NCBI GenBank assembly: GCA_900769345.1
Contig: CAAGGJ010000108.1
Span: forward strand, 1-40,380
Direction of reading: 5' to 3'
Length of the DNA stretch: 40,380 nt
Source of the DNA: Bacteroidales bacterium
GTDB taxonomy: Bacteria > Bacteroidota > Bacteroidia > Bacteroidales > Muribaculaceae
Below the pieces are notes generated by a model that saw only the letters and a program-made list of their open reading frames with translations, had not been told where the DNA came from and did not search any database. The position numbers and the translations under genes are program-made. Below, in pieces: positions 17,237 through 25,176 of this stretch. The stretch's first letter is position 1. Each line of letters opens with the position of its first letter.

Positions 17237-18060
17237 AAAGCAAGAAGTATTAAGTGGTAAGGTGCCCGCACAGCATCGTGGCCTATGCGCATGGCAGCGG
17301 CGGGAAATATAGCAGGTATCACGTAATTAACATATTTTCTCAGCAATGGGGTGATTTCGTCACGACAACTCTTCTCGCCCGAGAGAAGTATCTCATCGGC
17401 GAGGGCATCGAAGCCGAAACTCTGCCAAGCATGCAGCACATAGTAGGCGGCATCGTCGATTGCCTCATATTCATAACTATTAGTCATCACCATAGCACCG
17501 CAATCATAAAGGCAAAGGCTCACCTTGCCCTCTTGCAAGTGCACATACATGCGTCGCAGCGAGGTCTGACCCTGTTTGCTCTTATGATACTCACACAGCG
17601 GCACCAGCGTATGGCTGATGGGCGGATTGAAAAAGGTGCGTTGCAAAAACGCCTCGAGTCCGCGCTCCATCTCGAAGCCCATCACCGCGCCACATTGCGG
17701 CATAGCGCAGAAAGCAAAATCGCCCTCGGCATCGGGAAATGCAGTCTCCATCACATCGAGGTGCTGCTCTTCGTCGATTTCGGTAGGAATCATCATAAAG
17801 CGAGCGCTGTCAACCACCACCTTCACCTCACCGAAAGGCTTGAGAAAGAGCGGATTGTCGTAGATGGCATTCTCCACGCCCTTGAGATAACTGCCGTAAG
17901 AGAGGTCGATGCATATCTCGCCATATATCAGCGAATCGTCCTGCGCCTTGCTGTAAAGCACATAGCCTATGCGGTCGGCACTAAGCGCCAACAGCAGAGT
18001 CCACAACTCAGGGCGCTGTATGTCGATGTCGGTGGTCTTTGTGGGTAGGTTGTTACTCAT
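17227..18060 (-). CDS. DUF3822 family protein
   Basis: A 277-residue Bacteroidetes-specific protein next to rsmD, where DUF3822 genes are usually found. The family has an actin-like/ASKHA-type fold by prediction, but its role is not known. The N-terminus (LWTLLLALSADRIGYVLYSKAQDDSLIYGEI) and the segment LCLYDCGAMVMTNSYEYEAIDDAAYYVLHAWQ are characteristic. No signal peptide. First gene of the minus-strand group ending in EamA. Confidence 0.82.
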   Translation of the reverse strand: MSNNLPTKTTDIDIQRPELWTLLLALSADRIGYVLYSKAQDDSLIYGEICIDLSYGSYLKGVENAIYDNPLFLKPFGEVKVVVDSARFMMIPTEIDEEQHLDVMETAFPDAEGDFAFCAMPQCGAVMGFEMERGLEAFLQRTFFNPPISHTLVPLCEYHKSKQGQTSLRRMYVHLQEGKVSLCLYDCGAMVMTNSYEYEAIDDAAYYVLHAWQSFGFDALADEILLSGEKSCRDEITPLLRKYVNYVIPAIFPAAAMRIGHDAVRAPYHLILLALCE

Positions 18061-18189
18061 ATTCGGTATAAAATATTTTTTGACAGCGCGCTGTGGCAGG
18101 ACTCATTGCCTCGGCTCTGAGGGCCTCTCTAATAGAGCCGCCGTGCGGCTATATTCTGCCCGGATTATCTCCCATAGCGCTTCGTCTTG

Positions 18190-18197
18190 CAAATTTA
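18190..18197 (-). promoter_or_regulatory. Possible -7 element TAAATTTG for DUF3822-rsmD
   Basis: CAAATTTA on the plus strand reads TAAATTTG on the minus strand. It lies about 130 bases upstream of the DUF3822 start, and no -33 TTG is seen at the right distance, so it is only a candidate. Confidence 0.35.
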
Positions 18198-18270
18198 TAA
18201 AATTCCGCCCACATATCACCCATCACACCCCCACGATTTGCGCAGTTTCCTGCAGATTGATGCATCAATC

Positions 18271-18382
18271 GGAAAACGCACCTTTTTAAAGGCGAAATTT
18301 ATAGGAAAACGCACCTTTTCGGTAGTCAAATTTATAGGAAAACGCACCTTTTTGAGGATGAAATTTATAGAAAAACGCACCT
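18271..18382 (+). repeat. Four-unit direct repeat array with an exact 33-bp period upstream of ATPase 2
   Basis: GGAAAACGCACC recurs at 18271, 18304 and 18337, and the variant GAAAAACGCACC at 18370, every step exactly 33 bases. Units 2-4 are preceded by AAATTTATA; unit 1 has a diverged left flank (GCATCAATC). The conserved core is thus about 21-25 bases (AAATTTATAGGAAAACGCAC followed by CTTTT in most units), with a variable stretch of 8-10 bases. The last unit lies just before the -7 element of the ATPase gene. Organisation is as in the array at 8267-8404, although the sequence differs. Confidence 0.95.
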
Positions 18383-18399
18383 AAATGCGAAAAATGTAT

Positions 18400-18407
18400 T
18401 ATATTTG
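18400..18407 (+). promoter_or_regulatory. -7 element TATATTTG of ATPase 2
   Basis: TATATTTG matches TANNTTTG and lies 29 bases before the ATG at 18429, nearly the same distance as for ATPase 1 (28). The upstream -33 region lies within or next to the last repeat unit. Confidence 0.65.
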
Positions 18408-18428
18408 CACTAACAAAAAGGTAAAAAT

Positions 18429-19787
18429 ATGTTATACCGTAAAATCACAAAACGCATTGAAGAATATCTATCATCCAATTCTGATAGAATGTTATTGATA
18501 GATGGTGCTCGACAGATAGGCAAATCATATATCATCCGCCACGTGGGGAAAAAGATGTTTCCTAACTACATTGAAATAAATATGGAGGAGGATAAACTGC
18601 GCGACCGCATTTTCGCCGAGGCCAAAACCACTAAGGATTTCTATATGGCTTTGAGTGTTATAGCGGGCGACAAGATGAAGGAACGAGAAAATACTCTTGT
18701 ATTCATAGATGAGATACAAGCCTACGACCATCTTCTTACTCTTGTAAAATTCTTAATGAAAGAGAAGAAGTACACTTATATCGCCAGTGGTTCTTTGCTT
18801 GGTGTAACATTAAAGAATACTCAGTCCTTACCGATAGGAAGTTTGGATATACAACACATGTATCCAATGGATTTCGAAGAATTTCTATATGCTAATGGAG
18901 TGGGAACATTTGCCATTGATGCTATGAGGGAGAACTTCAATAACAACCTGCCATTATCTGATGCTATGCACCTCAAGATGATGGATTTATTCAAGAAATA
19001 TCTTTTGGTGGGTGGTTTGCCGAAAGCAGTAGAGATATTCGTAGAGAGTAGAAATGTGGTTGAGTTCCGCTCAATTCAGAATGAGGTTCACGAACTCTAC
19101 AAAGTTGATGCAGCCAGATATGAAGAGGAGCATAATAAGAAGCTAAAAATACGACGCATCTTTGATATGATTCCATCCAACCTTGAAAATAAAAAAAAGA
19201 GGATTGTCATTAAAGATATCGAGGATAAAAAATGGAAAAGATCAAATGACTATTTAGATGAGTTTGATTATCTAATCTCTGCCGGTATAACACTGGAAGT
19301 AAAAGCAATCAGTACACCTACATATCCCTTAGTAGAGAATAGCAGTAAAAACTTATTGAAACTTTACATCAACGATGTCGGTATCCTCTCAGGGATATTC
19401 TACCACCACAACATCAAGGCTGTAATGTCAGATATCAAGAGCATAAATCTCGGTTCTGTTTATGAGACAGTTGTGGCACAAGAGTTGAAAGCTCACGGTT
19501 ACGACTTATACTACTACGACAACAAAAAAAACGGTGAGGTTGATTATCTTATCGACGACCCGGACAACCTGTCAAATATTCCTATTGAGGTGAAGTCAGG
19601 CAAGGATTATTCGGTTCATAGTGCATTAGATAAGTTTTTATCGAATGAAACATACAATATAAATAAAGCCATTGTGTTATCGAATGAGCAACAAGTATAT
19701 CAAGATAAAGGTATTACGTATATGCCCATCTACTATGTTATGTTTTTCCAAAATATCTCCAATGTAGTAGCGGAATTTTTAGACTGA
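18429..19787 (+). CDS. AAA-family ATPase with DUF4143 C-terminal nuclease-like domain (ATPase 2)
   Basis: A 452-residue AAA_14/DUF4143 protein, only distantly similar to ATPase 1. Walker A is GARQIGKS (26-33), Walker B is LVFIDEIQ (90-97; Asp94 and Glu95), the sensor-like segment is IASGSLLG (118-125), and VGGLPKAVEIF (194-204) is the family's hinge motif. In the C-terminal domain Glu346, Asp372 (GEVDYLI) and Glu387-Val-Lys389 form a complete PD-(D/E)XK-type set, so a nuclease activity is possible, unlike ATPase 1, which has QVS there. The C-terminus YMPIYYVMFF is typical. There is no signal peptide. Function is unestablished for the family. The gene stands alone behind its own repeat array and is followed by further units of the same repeat and a remnant ATPase. 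AT-rich. Confidence 0.88.
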   Translation: MLYRKITKRIEEYLSSNSDRMLLIDGARQIGKSYIIRHVGKKMFPNYIEINMEEDKLRDRIFAEAKTTKDFYMALSVIAGDKMKERENTLVFIDEIQAYDHLLTLVKFLMKEKKYTYIASGSLLGVTLKNTQSLPIGSLDIQHMYPMDFEEFLYANGVGTFAIDAMRENFNNNLPLSDAMHLKMMDLFKKYLLVGGLPKAVEIFVESRNVVEFRSIQNEVHELYKVDAARYEEEHNKKLKIRRIFDMIPSNLENKKKRIVIKDIEDKKWKRSNDYLDEFDYLISAGITLEVKAISTPTYPLVENSSKNLLKLYINDVGILSGIFYHHNIKAVMSDIKSINLGSVYETVVAQELKAHGYDLYYYDNKKNGEVDYLIDDPDNLSNIPIEVKSGKDYSVHSALDKFLSNETYNINKAIVLSNEQQVYQDKGITYMPIYYVMFFQNISNVVAEFLD

Positions 19788-19864
19788 CCCTCAATTCTCT
19801 TGAGAAAGAGACCTTTCCGATGCAATCCCCATATGTTTGGGAAAGGAATATTAGAACAAAGACT

Positions 19865-19912
19865 ATAGGAAAACGCACCTTTTTGAGGGGTAAATTTATA
19901 AAAATAAGCACC
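19865..19912 (+). repeat. Two further units of the ATPase 2 repeat, downstream of the gene
   Basis: ATAGGAAAACGCACCTTTTT at 19865 is identical to the units upstream of ATPase 2, including the following GAGG. A degenerate unit (AAATTTATAAAAATAAGCACC) has its core exactly 33 bases later. They lie upstream of the ATPase remnant at 20053, as expected if they were that gene's array. Confidence 0.85.
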
Positions 19913-19945
19913 TGCTTACCCGCCTCTAAGCGTTCTGAAATAACT

Positions 19946-19997
19946 AACACCGCAGGCGAAGTTTTCGGCTGAAAATCTTTCAGATTGCGCGGGTGTT
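19946..19997. repeat. Structured inverted element (possible dispersed repeat)
   Basis: AACACCGC at the left end pairs with GCGGGTGTT at the right end with a bulge, enclosing the perfect hairpin CTGAAA-ATC-TTTCAG. The nested palindromes resemble an intergenic REP-like element; only one copy is seen in this window. Confidence 0.4.
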
Positions 19998-20052
19998 GGC
20001 ATCTCATCATTGCGTACTTTAATAACCGATTATTTGGAAAAACGGACAAAAT

Positions 20053-20230
20053 ATGCTTAAAAGAAAGATTGACAAATAATTAGCCGATTTATATAAGAAT
20101 AACAAAAAAAGCTATTCTCATAACAGGTGTTCTACAAACGGGAAAGCTGAAATATCTATCTATATATATGCTTATGTTCATTAAGAAAAAAGGTATCGAT
20201 GGGCTGATATTCAAAGTAGACCTACCATAA
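20053..20230 (+). pseudogene. Remnant of an AAA/DUF4143 ATPase (N-terminus joined to C-terminus)
   Basis: From ATG 20053 the frame reads MLKRKIDK, a TAA stop, then LADLYKNNKK. After an A7 run (20104-20110) a one-base shift is needed to read on as KAILITGVLQTGK, a Walker A motif as in the AAA_14 family (compare LLIDGARQIGK in ATPase 2). Immediately afterwards comes KLKYLSIYMLMFI, which matches the extreme C-terminus of the family (YMPIYYVMFF in ATPase 2), ending at TAA 20228-20230. The gene has therefore lost more than 1 kb internally and carries a stop and a frameshift. It cannot make a working protein. Confidence 0.75.
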
Positions 20231-20254
20231 TAGCCTCAATAGCCGCACGAAAGG

Positions 20255-21133
20255 TCATTCCCCATTGAGCGCGCGGTCGAGGAAGTCTTTCACTTGATTC
20301 ATCAGCCACATGGGGGTGGATGTGGCGCCACAGATGCCTATATGGTCTTTGCCGCAGAACCAGCTGAGGTCGATTTCGCTCTCGTTGCTTATCAAATAGC
20401 TGAGCGGATTCACTTTATGACATTCCTCAAAGAGGATTCTGCCGTTGCTGCTCTTGCTTCCGCACACAAAGAGTATAACATCGTGATTTTGAGCAAACTC
20501 ACGAATCTGCGGAATGCGATTTGCCACTCGGCGGCATATAGTGTCGTAGCTCTTGAATTGCACTTTATGGTTATCGATGCGGTTTTCTATCTCACGCACC
20601 ACTTTCTTAAAGCCCTCGAGCGATTTGGTGGTCTGTGAGTAGAGATATATGTTGCGATTGAAGTCGATTTTTTCCACCTCATCGGTGCCTTCTATCACCA
20701 ATGCATGGCCCTCGGTCTGCCCCACAAGGCCGTTAACCTCGGCATGACCTTTCTTGCCATAGATTACCACTTGCGGCTCCGATTCCTGCGCTTCGTGGTG
20801 ATAGGTGTTGCTTATACGGCGCTGCAACTGCAGCACCACGGGGCAGGTGGCATCTATTATCTCTATCCCGTTGGTTCGCGCCACTTCGTAGGTTTCGGGA
20901 GGCTCGCCATGAGCGCGGAGCAGCACTTTCACGTTGTGAAGTTGTCGCAACTGGTCGTGGGTAATAGTTTCGAGACCTATTTTGCGCAATCGCTCCACCT
21001 CGTTGCTGTTATGCACTATATCGCCGAGGCAATACAGATGCCCCGACTTCTCTATTTCTTCCTCTGCCTTCTGAATAGCAGTCACCACTCCGAAGCAAAA
21101 TCCCGAACCGTTGTCAATCTCTATTACTGCCAT
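20255..21133 (-). CDS. ispH: 4-hydroxy-3-methylbut-2-enyl diphosphate reductase
   Basis: Last enzyme of the MEP isoprenoid pathway, an iron-sulfur protein making IPP and DMAPP. The three cluster cysteines appear in GFCFGV (Cys13), IIDATCPVV and FVCGSKSSNGR. HGEPPE carries a conserved substrate His. The 292-residue length is normal. It follows cmk by 60 bases on the same strand. A polyprenyl synthase, which uses the product, lies in the same gene run. Confidence 0.95.
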   Translation of the reverse strand: MAVIEIDNGSGFCFGVVTAIQKAEEEIEKSGHLYCLGDIVHNSNEVERLRKIGLETITHDQLRQLHNVKVLLRAHGEPPETYEVARTNGIEIIDATCPVVLQLQRRISNTYHHEAQESEPQVVIYGKKGHAEVNGLVGQTEGHALVIEGTDEVEKIDFNRNIYLYSQTTKSLEGFKKVVREIENRIDNHKVQFKSYDTICRRVANRIPQIREFAQNHDVILFVCGSKSSNGRILFEECHKVNPLSYLISNESEIDLSWFCGKDHIGICGATSTPMWLMNQVKDFLDRALNGE

Positions 21134-21193
21134 CGCCGTTAGTGATTAAGTAGATACGAAAAAAATTTTTTCTTCCTCGGCACCAATCCTATA

Positions 21194-21895
21194 TTATTGG
21201 GCGGCTATCTTATTATATAGATTAAGCATCCACTCATTCTGCTCTTCGCGGCTCATATGGCTGTTGTCGAGTTCTACAGCATCGTCGGCACGGCGCAGAG
21301 GGCTTTCCTCGCGAGTGGTATCGAGATAGTCGCGCTGTTTCACATTCTCAAGCACGCTCTCGTAGGTGACTGTGGGGTCGCCCTTCGAGAGGAGTTCCTC
21401 ATAGCGGCGCTGAGCACGAGTTTCAGCCGATGCGTTGACAAACACCTTCATCTCGGCGTCGGGGAATACGGTGGTGCCTATGTCGCGACCATCCATCACT
21501 ATGCCCTTGTTGCGCCCCATGGCTTGCTGCTGCTTCACCAGTTCGCGACGCACAAAGGGGATGGCTGCCACGGTGCTCACCTTGCCCGATACACGCATAT
21601 CACGAATCTTGCCTTCCACATTCTCGCCGTTGAGATAGGTCTCGGTAGCACCCGTTTCGGCATTTACGCCAAAACTGATGGCGATATTATCCAAAGCAGT
21701 CTCAAGAGTCGTCAAGTCCACCTCACCGGCTTCGTTGATAAGTCCGTTATCGAGGCAATATAATGTCACGGCGCGATACATTGCTCCGCTGTCGATGTAG
21801 GCATAGCCTATGTTCTTGGCAAGTACCTTTGCCATTGTGCTCTTGCCCGACGACGAAAAGCCGTCGATGGCTATTGTTATCAGTTTGTTTGCCAT
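21194..21895 (-). CDS. cmk: Cytidylate kinase
   Basis: Phosphorylates CMP and dCMP with ATP. The P-loop GFSSSGKSTMAK is at residues 12-23, followed by YIDSGAMYRAVTLY, the NMP-binding insert and VMDGRDIGTTVFPDAEMKVF. The 233-residue length is typical. It is 73 bases after the LOG-like gene and has a possible own promoter at 21928-21935. Confidence 0.95.
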   Translation of the reverse strand: MANKLITIAIDGFSSSGKSTMAKVLAKNIGYAYIDSGAMYRAVTLYCLDNGLINEAGEVDLTTLETALDNIAISFGVNAETGATETYLNGENVEGKIRDMRVSGKVSTVAAIPFVRRELVKQQQAMGRNKGIVMDGRDIGTTVFPDAEMKVFVNASAETRAQRRYEELLSKGDPTVTYESVLENVKQRDYLDTTREESPLRRADDAVELDNSHMSREEQNEWMLNLYNKIAAQ

Positions 21896-21927
21896 TGCTT
21901 GGTTCGATTAATTATTTTTTTCTTCTA

Positions 21928-21935
21928 CAAAATTA
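21928..21935 (-). promoter_or_regulatory. Possible -7 element TAATTTTG upstream of cmk
   Basis: CAAAATTA on the plus strand gives TAATTTTG on the minus strand, 33 bases before the cmk start, in the 73-base gap. It could give cmk-ispH separate transcription from the upstream run. Confidence 0.4.
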
Positions 21936-21968
21936 CATAGAATAATTGAATTATGCATCATTCTATCG

Positions 21969-22952
21969 TTACAGCTCTTGTCGGCGGCGCTGAAATGCAT
22001 CGAGATGCTCCACCACTTCGGTCACTTCATCGGTCAACGCCAAGTCGAGGTTGCGATACTTCGATGTGGCTGTGAGATACTCAAGCATCGTGTAGAACGG
22101 CATCTCTTGGGTCCAAAATCGGCGTCCAAGAAATATCATCGGGCTCGACACCTTGAGCGACAAATAGTGATTCTGCACGGCATCTTGAAATATTTCTTGC
22201 ACAGTGCCGGCACTGCCGGGCGAATACACCACACCTCCCATAGCTATAGCGAGTATTCCGTCCTCACGAATGCTATTCTGGAAGAGTTTGGCAATATGTG
22301 TGGCAAACGGTGTGGCGGGTTCATGGCCGTAGAGCCATGTGGGTATGCCGAGGCTGTGATAGGTGGTCTGCGGATATCGCTCGCGCACTGCCATGGCGCT
22401 CGAGAGCCACTGCTCGTCGGTAAATCGCGGCGCACATTGCAGCATGGCTATGGCATCGGCGAGGTCGTCATCGGTGCGACCTGCCATCCATGCACCCAGG
22501 TGTGTGGCTTCCATAGCGCCCGGACCGCCGCCGCTCACCATGGTGTAACCCATCTCGGTGAGGTGTTTGCTCAGCAATGCCACCTTGGCATACATTTCAT
22601 CGCATCGCAGCGCGCCATGTCCGCCCATCACGCCCACTATGCGCATCACGTCGTGCTCTGCCACAAAGCGATCGAGCGCCACCTCTATGTAGTGATCGTG
22701 AAGTGTGCGGGCAAGTTTTTCCTTGGCATTGGAGGTGTACTTGCCGGTGGCGATATAGTGATTATATACTCTTACATCGTAGCAACGCTGCATCGAGTGC
22801 GCATCATCGGCATCGTAAGCATCGTAGAGGTCGGCAGCCGTGTATAATTGCTGTCGGCTCACATCGTAAGGCACTTCTTGCAGATATTCATTCACTGCCT
22901 CAAGTTCTTTGAAGTCGGGTTTGCTTATCATAGTGGAGTTGTTTTGAGTCAA
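21969..22952 (-). CDS. LOG-family protein (nucleotide 5'-monophosphate nucleosidase-like, 'lysine decarboxylase-like' fold)
   Basis: A 327-residue Rossmann-fold protein. VSGGGPGAMEATHLGAWMAG and SPGSAGTVQEIFQDAVQ correspond to the GGGxxGxM and PGGxGTxxE nucleotide and catalytic motifs of the LOG family; the second G of PGG is Ser here (SPGSAGT). An N-terminal extension of about 100 residues precedes the core, as in the larger bacterial LOG-like proteins. The exact substrate cannot be told from sequence. Starts 7 bases after the tatD stop, so cotranscribed. Confidence 0.8.
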   Translation of the reverse strand: MTQNNSTMISKPDFKELEAVNEYLQEVPYDVSRQQLYTAADLYDAYDADDAHSMQRCYDVRVYNHYIATGKYTSNAKEKLARTLHDHYIEVALDRFVAEHDVMRIVGVMGGHGALRCDEMYAKVALLSKHLTEMGYTMVSGGGPGAMEATHLGAWMAGRTDDDLADAIAMLQCAPRFTDEQWLSSAMAVRERYPQTTYHSLGIPTWLYGHEPATPFATHIAKLFQNSIREDGILAIAMGGVVYSPGSAGTVQEIFQDAVQNHYLSLKVSSPMIFLGRRFWTQEMPFYTMLEYLTATSKYRNLDLALTDEVTEVVEHLDAFQRRRQEL

Positions 22953-22959
22953 TAGCTGA

Positions 22960-23727
22960 TTATTTCAAGCCGAAAAGCCGGCAAGCATTGGCATCGGTAG
23001 CATCCGACACTTCTTGATTGCTCACGCCCAACCATTGGGCTATACAAGCGCAGATATATGGTATATTGGCACTCTCGTTGCGGCGTCCGCGGTTGGGCAC
23101 CGGCGCCAAATAGGGCGAATCGGTCTCAAGCAGCAGTCGTTCCAAGCCCACGGCAGGCAAAAATTGCGGTATGGTGGATTTCTTGAATGTGACTATGCCG
23201 TTGATGCCGAAGTAGAAGTCGCCTCGGCGGCGTATTTCTGCCACATCGTCGACAGTGCCGGTAAAACTGTGAAACACGCCTTGGGGCAACTCACCCTCGA
23301 AGGCATCAAACACCTCCAGAATGGTGCTCAAACCCTCGCGGCAATGTATTATCACAGGCAGATGCATCTCCTTGGCCCAATGCAACTGTGTGTAGAGTGC
23401 TTGCATCTGTTCGCGGCGATATGTAGCATCCCAGTAGAGATCGATGCCTATCTCGCCCACTGCCACATATCGGCACTCGCCGAAGTGACGCTCCACCTCA
23501 GCCAGACTTTGCCTGAAATCGGCATTTACCTCGGTGGGATGGAATCCCATAGCCATCGAAGTGACATCGGCAAACTCATCGTGGAGTCGATGCATAGGTT
23601 CGATGGTGGTAAGGTCTACATTTGGCAGAACGAGATGGCTCACGCCGGCAGCCAGCGCTCGCTGCACCGCCTCGCTGCGGTCGGCATCAAACTCTTCGAG
23701 ATAGAGATGTGTGTGAGTATCAATCAT
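22960..23727 (-). CDS. TatD-family metal-dependent hydrolase (DNase)
   Basis: A 255-residue TIM-barrel hydrolase. Metal ligands are visible in MIDTHTHLYLEEFD, VGEIGIDLYWD, VIIHCREG, FHSFTG and ETDSPYLAP. The family includes 3'-5' exonucleases acting on DNA; the cellular role varies. The start overlaps the end of the polyprenyl synthase gene by 4 bases (ATGA), a sign of translational coupling. Confidence 0.92.
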   Translation of the reverse strand: MIDTHTHLYLEEFDADRSEAVQRALAAGVSHLVLPNVDLTTIEPMHRLHDEFADVTSMAMGFHPTEVNADFRQSLAEVERHFGECRYVAVGEIGIDLYWDATYRREQMQALYTQLHWAKEMHLPVIIHCREGLSTILEVFDAFEGELPQGVFHSFTGTVDDVAEIRRRGDFYFGINGIVTFKKSTIPQFLPAVGLERLLLETDSPYLAPVPNRGRRNESANIPYICACIAQWLGVSNQEVSDATDANACRLFGLK

Positions 23728-24698
23728 CGGTCGCGCTTCACAAGTCGGCTAATAAGGTCGATAAATGCCTTCTTGGCGGTCTCATCTACTGCGGTTTCGA
23801 ACACTGCCGCTATGGCCTTATCGTTATATTTCGCTATTTCCTCTTCCGAAAGTTCTTTCAACCCCAATCGCTCGTATATGGCAGTCACGGCGGGCACTTT
23901 CACAGCACGACTGGCGTTCTTGGTGTTGAGCCAGAGGGCAAGTTCTATGCGATTGTCGTCAGTGGCTCGTTGGCAAGCATTGATGAGAAGGAATGTCTTC
24001 TTATTGTTCATAATGTCGCCGCCAATAGCCTTGCCGAAGGTGGCTTCGTCGCCCCAAACGTCGAGCATATCGTCCTGCAACTGGAATGCCAAGCCCAAGT
24101 TCTCGCCTATTTCGTAGAATCGCTGTGCCGTAGCTTCGTCGGCACCGCCTATGATGGCTCCCATTTTGCATGCACAACCCAGCAATACCGATGTTTTGAG
24201 TCTGATCATAGCTATATACTCCTCCACAGTCACATCGTTGCGGTTCTCGAAGTCCATATCATATTGCTGTCCCTCGTAGATTTCCATAGCGGTGCGGTTG
24301 AAGAGCTGCATCACCTGAGGCATCACTGCAGTATCGGCTCGGGCTATGAGTTGAGTAGCCATAGTGAGCATAGCATCGCCGGAGAGAATGGCTGTGTTAT
24401 CGTCCCACTTCACGTGTACAGTGGGTTTGCCGCGGCGTATGTCGGCTTTGTCCATCACGTCGTCGTGCAGAAGGGTGAAATTGTGATACATTTCGAGGCC
24501 CACAGCAGGCATAATAGCTTTCTCTATATCGCCACCCACAGCCTCACACGCCATAAGCACAAGCACGGGGCGTATGCGCTTGCCACCAAGTGCCATAGTA
24601 TAGGAAATCGGTTCATAGAGGTGTGCCGGCTGTGCCGGATAAGGCAGGCTCTCTATGGCTGCGTTCACGCGCTCAAGATATTGGTTGAATGTAAGCAT
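23724..24698 (-). CDS. Polyprenyl (geranylgeranyl/farnesyl-type) diphosphate synthase
   Basis: All-trans prenyl chain elongating enzyme that condenses IPP with allylic diphosphates. The first Asp-rich motif LLHDDVMDKAD and the second FQLQDDMLDVWGD are intact, as is GGKRIRPVL. The start MLTFNQYLERV (24698) is chosen because the family begins there; an in-frame ATG ten codons upstream (24728) lies close to the preceding gene. Chain length cannot be assigned with confidence. It is second in the operon after a small lipoprotein gene, with tatD overlapping its end. Confidence 0.92.
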   Translation of the reverse strand: MLTFNQYLERVNAAIESLPYPAQPAHLYEPISYTMALGGKRIRPVLVLMACEAVGGDIEKAIMPAVGLEMYHNFTLLHDDVMDKADIRRGKPTVHVKWDDNTAILSGDAMLTMATQLIARADTAVMPQVMQLFNRTAMEIYEGQQYDMDFENRNDVTVEEYIAMIRLKTSVLLGCACKMGAIIGGADEATAQRFYEIGENLGLAFQLQDDMLDVWGDEATFGKAIGGDIMNNKKTFLLINACQRATDDNRIELALWLNTKNASRAVKVPAVTAIYERLGLKELSEEEIAKYNDKAIAAVFETAVDETAKKAFIDLISRLVKRDR

Positions 24699-24746
24699 AT
24701 AGTTATGATTTTTATCGTTTATTATCAATTGATTAGGTGTGTGATA

Positions 24747-25076
24747 TCAGCGCTCGCCGGCGTCTAACAGTTGTGCAGCAAGGTGTGGACTGCGCTCGCT
24801 CAGAGTCTCCTCAAATGCTTCGCGAAATGCCTCGGCGGTTTCTTCTTCACCATTTATCAGATATTCGCTTTCCACAGCCTTAGCCACAAGTATGACGTTT
24901 TCGAGGGCAAACGAATCGACAGGCTGCACCGTGTCGACAGCAAGCACCATTTCCACCATCTTACCGGCAAGCTCGCGCGCCTCCTTGTTCTTTTTGCGCT
25001 GTTCGCTGCACGAACTCGCTCCCACTATCACTATAAGGGCTATTATAATAAATTTCAACAGTCGTTTCATCTTCAA
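24747..25076 (-). CDS. Small putative lipoprotein
   Basis: A 109-residue protein with a hydrophobic signal segment ending in a lipobox (IVGASSC, Cys at about residue 23), then a charged helical region rich in Lys and Glu. I do not recognise a family. It is first in the run leading to the polyprenyl synthase gene, with a good promoter immediately upstream (25114-25144). It is predicted to be lipid-anchored in the periplasm. Confidence 0.7.
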   Translation of the reverse strand: MKMKRLLKFIIIALIVIVGASSCSEQRKKNKEARELAGKMVEMVLAVDTVQPVDSFALENVILVAKAVESEYLINGEEETAEAFREAFEETLSERSPHLAAQLLDAGER

Positions 25077-25113
25077 ATAAGAATGTGATTTGTCGTTTGG
25101 TTCTACAATTCTA

Positions 25114-25144
25114 CAAATTTAGCATCATTAGTCGAATTTGCCAA
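25114..25144 (-). promoter_or_regulatory. Promoter of the lipoprotein-polyprenyl synthase-tatD operon
   Basis: On the minus strand, TTG (25142-25144) is followed after exactly 20 bases by TAAATTTG (25114-25121), the Bacteroidetes consensus. Transcription would start about 30 bases before the lipoprotein ATG. Confidence 0.72.
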
Positions 25145-25176
25145 TATTGATAGACATCTATTTTTCGCCGAGTAAG

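Larger units (their letters stand above)
18061..18428. other. 368-base intergenic region between DUF3822 and ATPase 2
   Basis: Contains a possible DUF3822 promoter element (18190-18197, minus strand), a GGCTCT/AGAGCC inverted repeat (18113-18139) followed by a small GCCGCCGTGCGGC-type hairpin, then the 33-bp-period repeat array and the ATPase 2 promoter. No gene is supported. Confidence 0.7.
19788..20254. other. 467-base region with the remnants of a second repeat-ATPase module
   Basis: Holds an inverted pair CCTTTCC/GGAAAGG (19811-19845) just after ATPase 2, two more units of the 33-bp repeat (19865-19912), a structured inverted element (19946-19997) and an ATPase remnant (20053-20230). A minus-strand frame across the middle (738-20049 region, about 103 codons) overlaps repeats and is not supported as a gene. 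Confidence 0.7.

Noticed and set aside
19738..20049. 103-codon minus-strand frame
   Set aside because: Runs through the repeat units and the palindromic element and overlaps the end of ATPase 2; probably a repeat-derived spurious frame.
20053..20230. Real small protein gene
   Set aside because: Both ends resemble the two termini of the ATPase family, with an internal stop and a frameshift, so it is a remnant.
21978..22847. 289-codon plus-strand open frame
   Set aside because: Shadow of the LOG-family gene on the minus strand.
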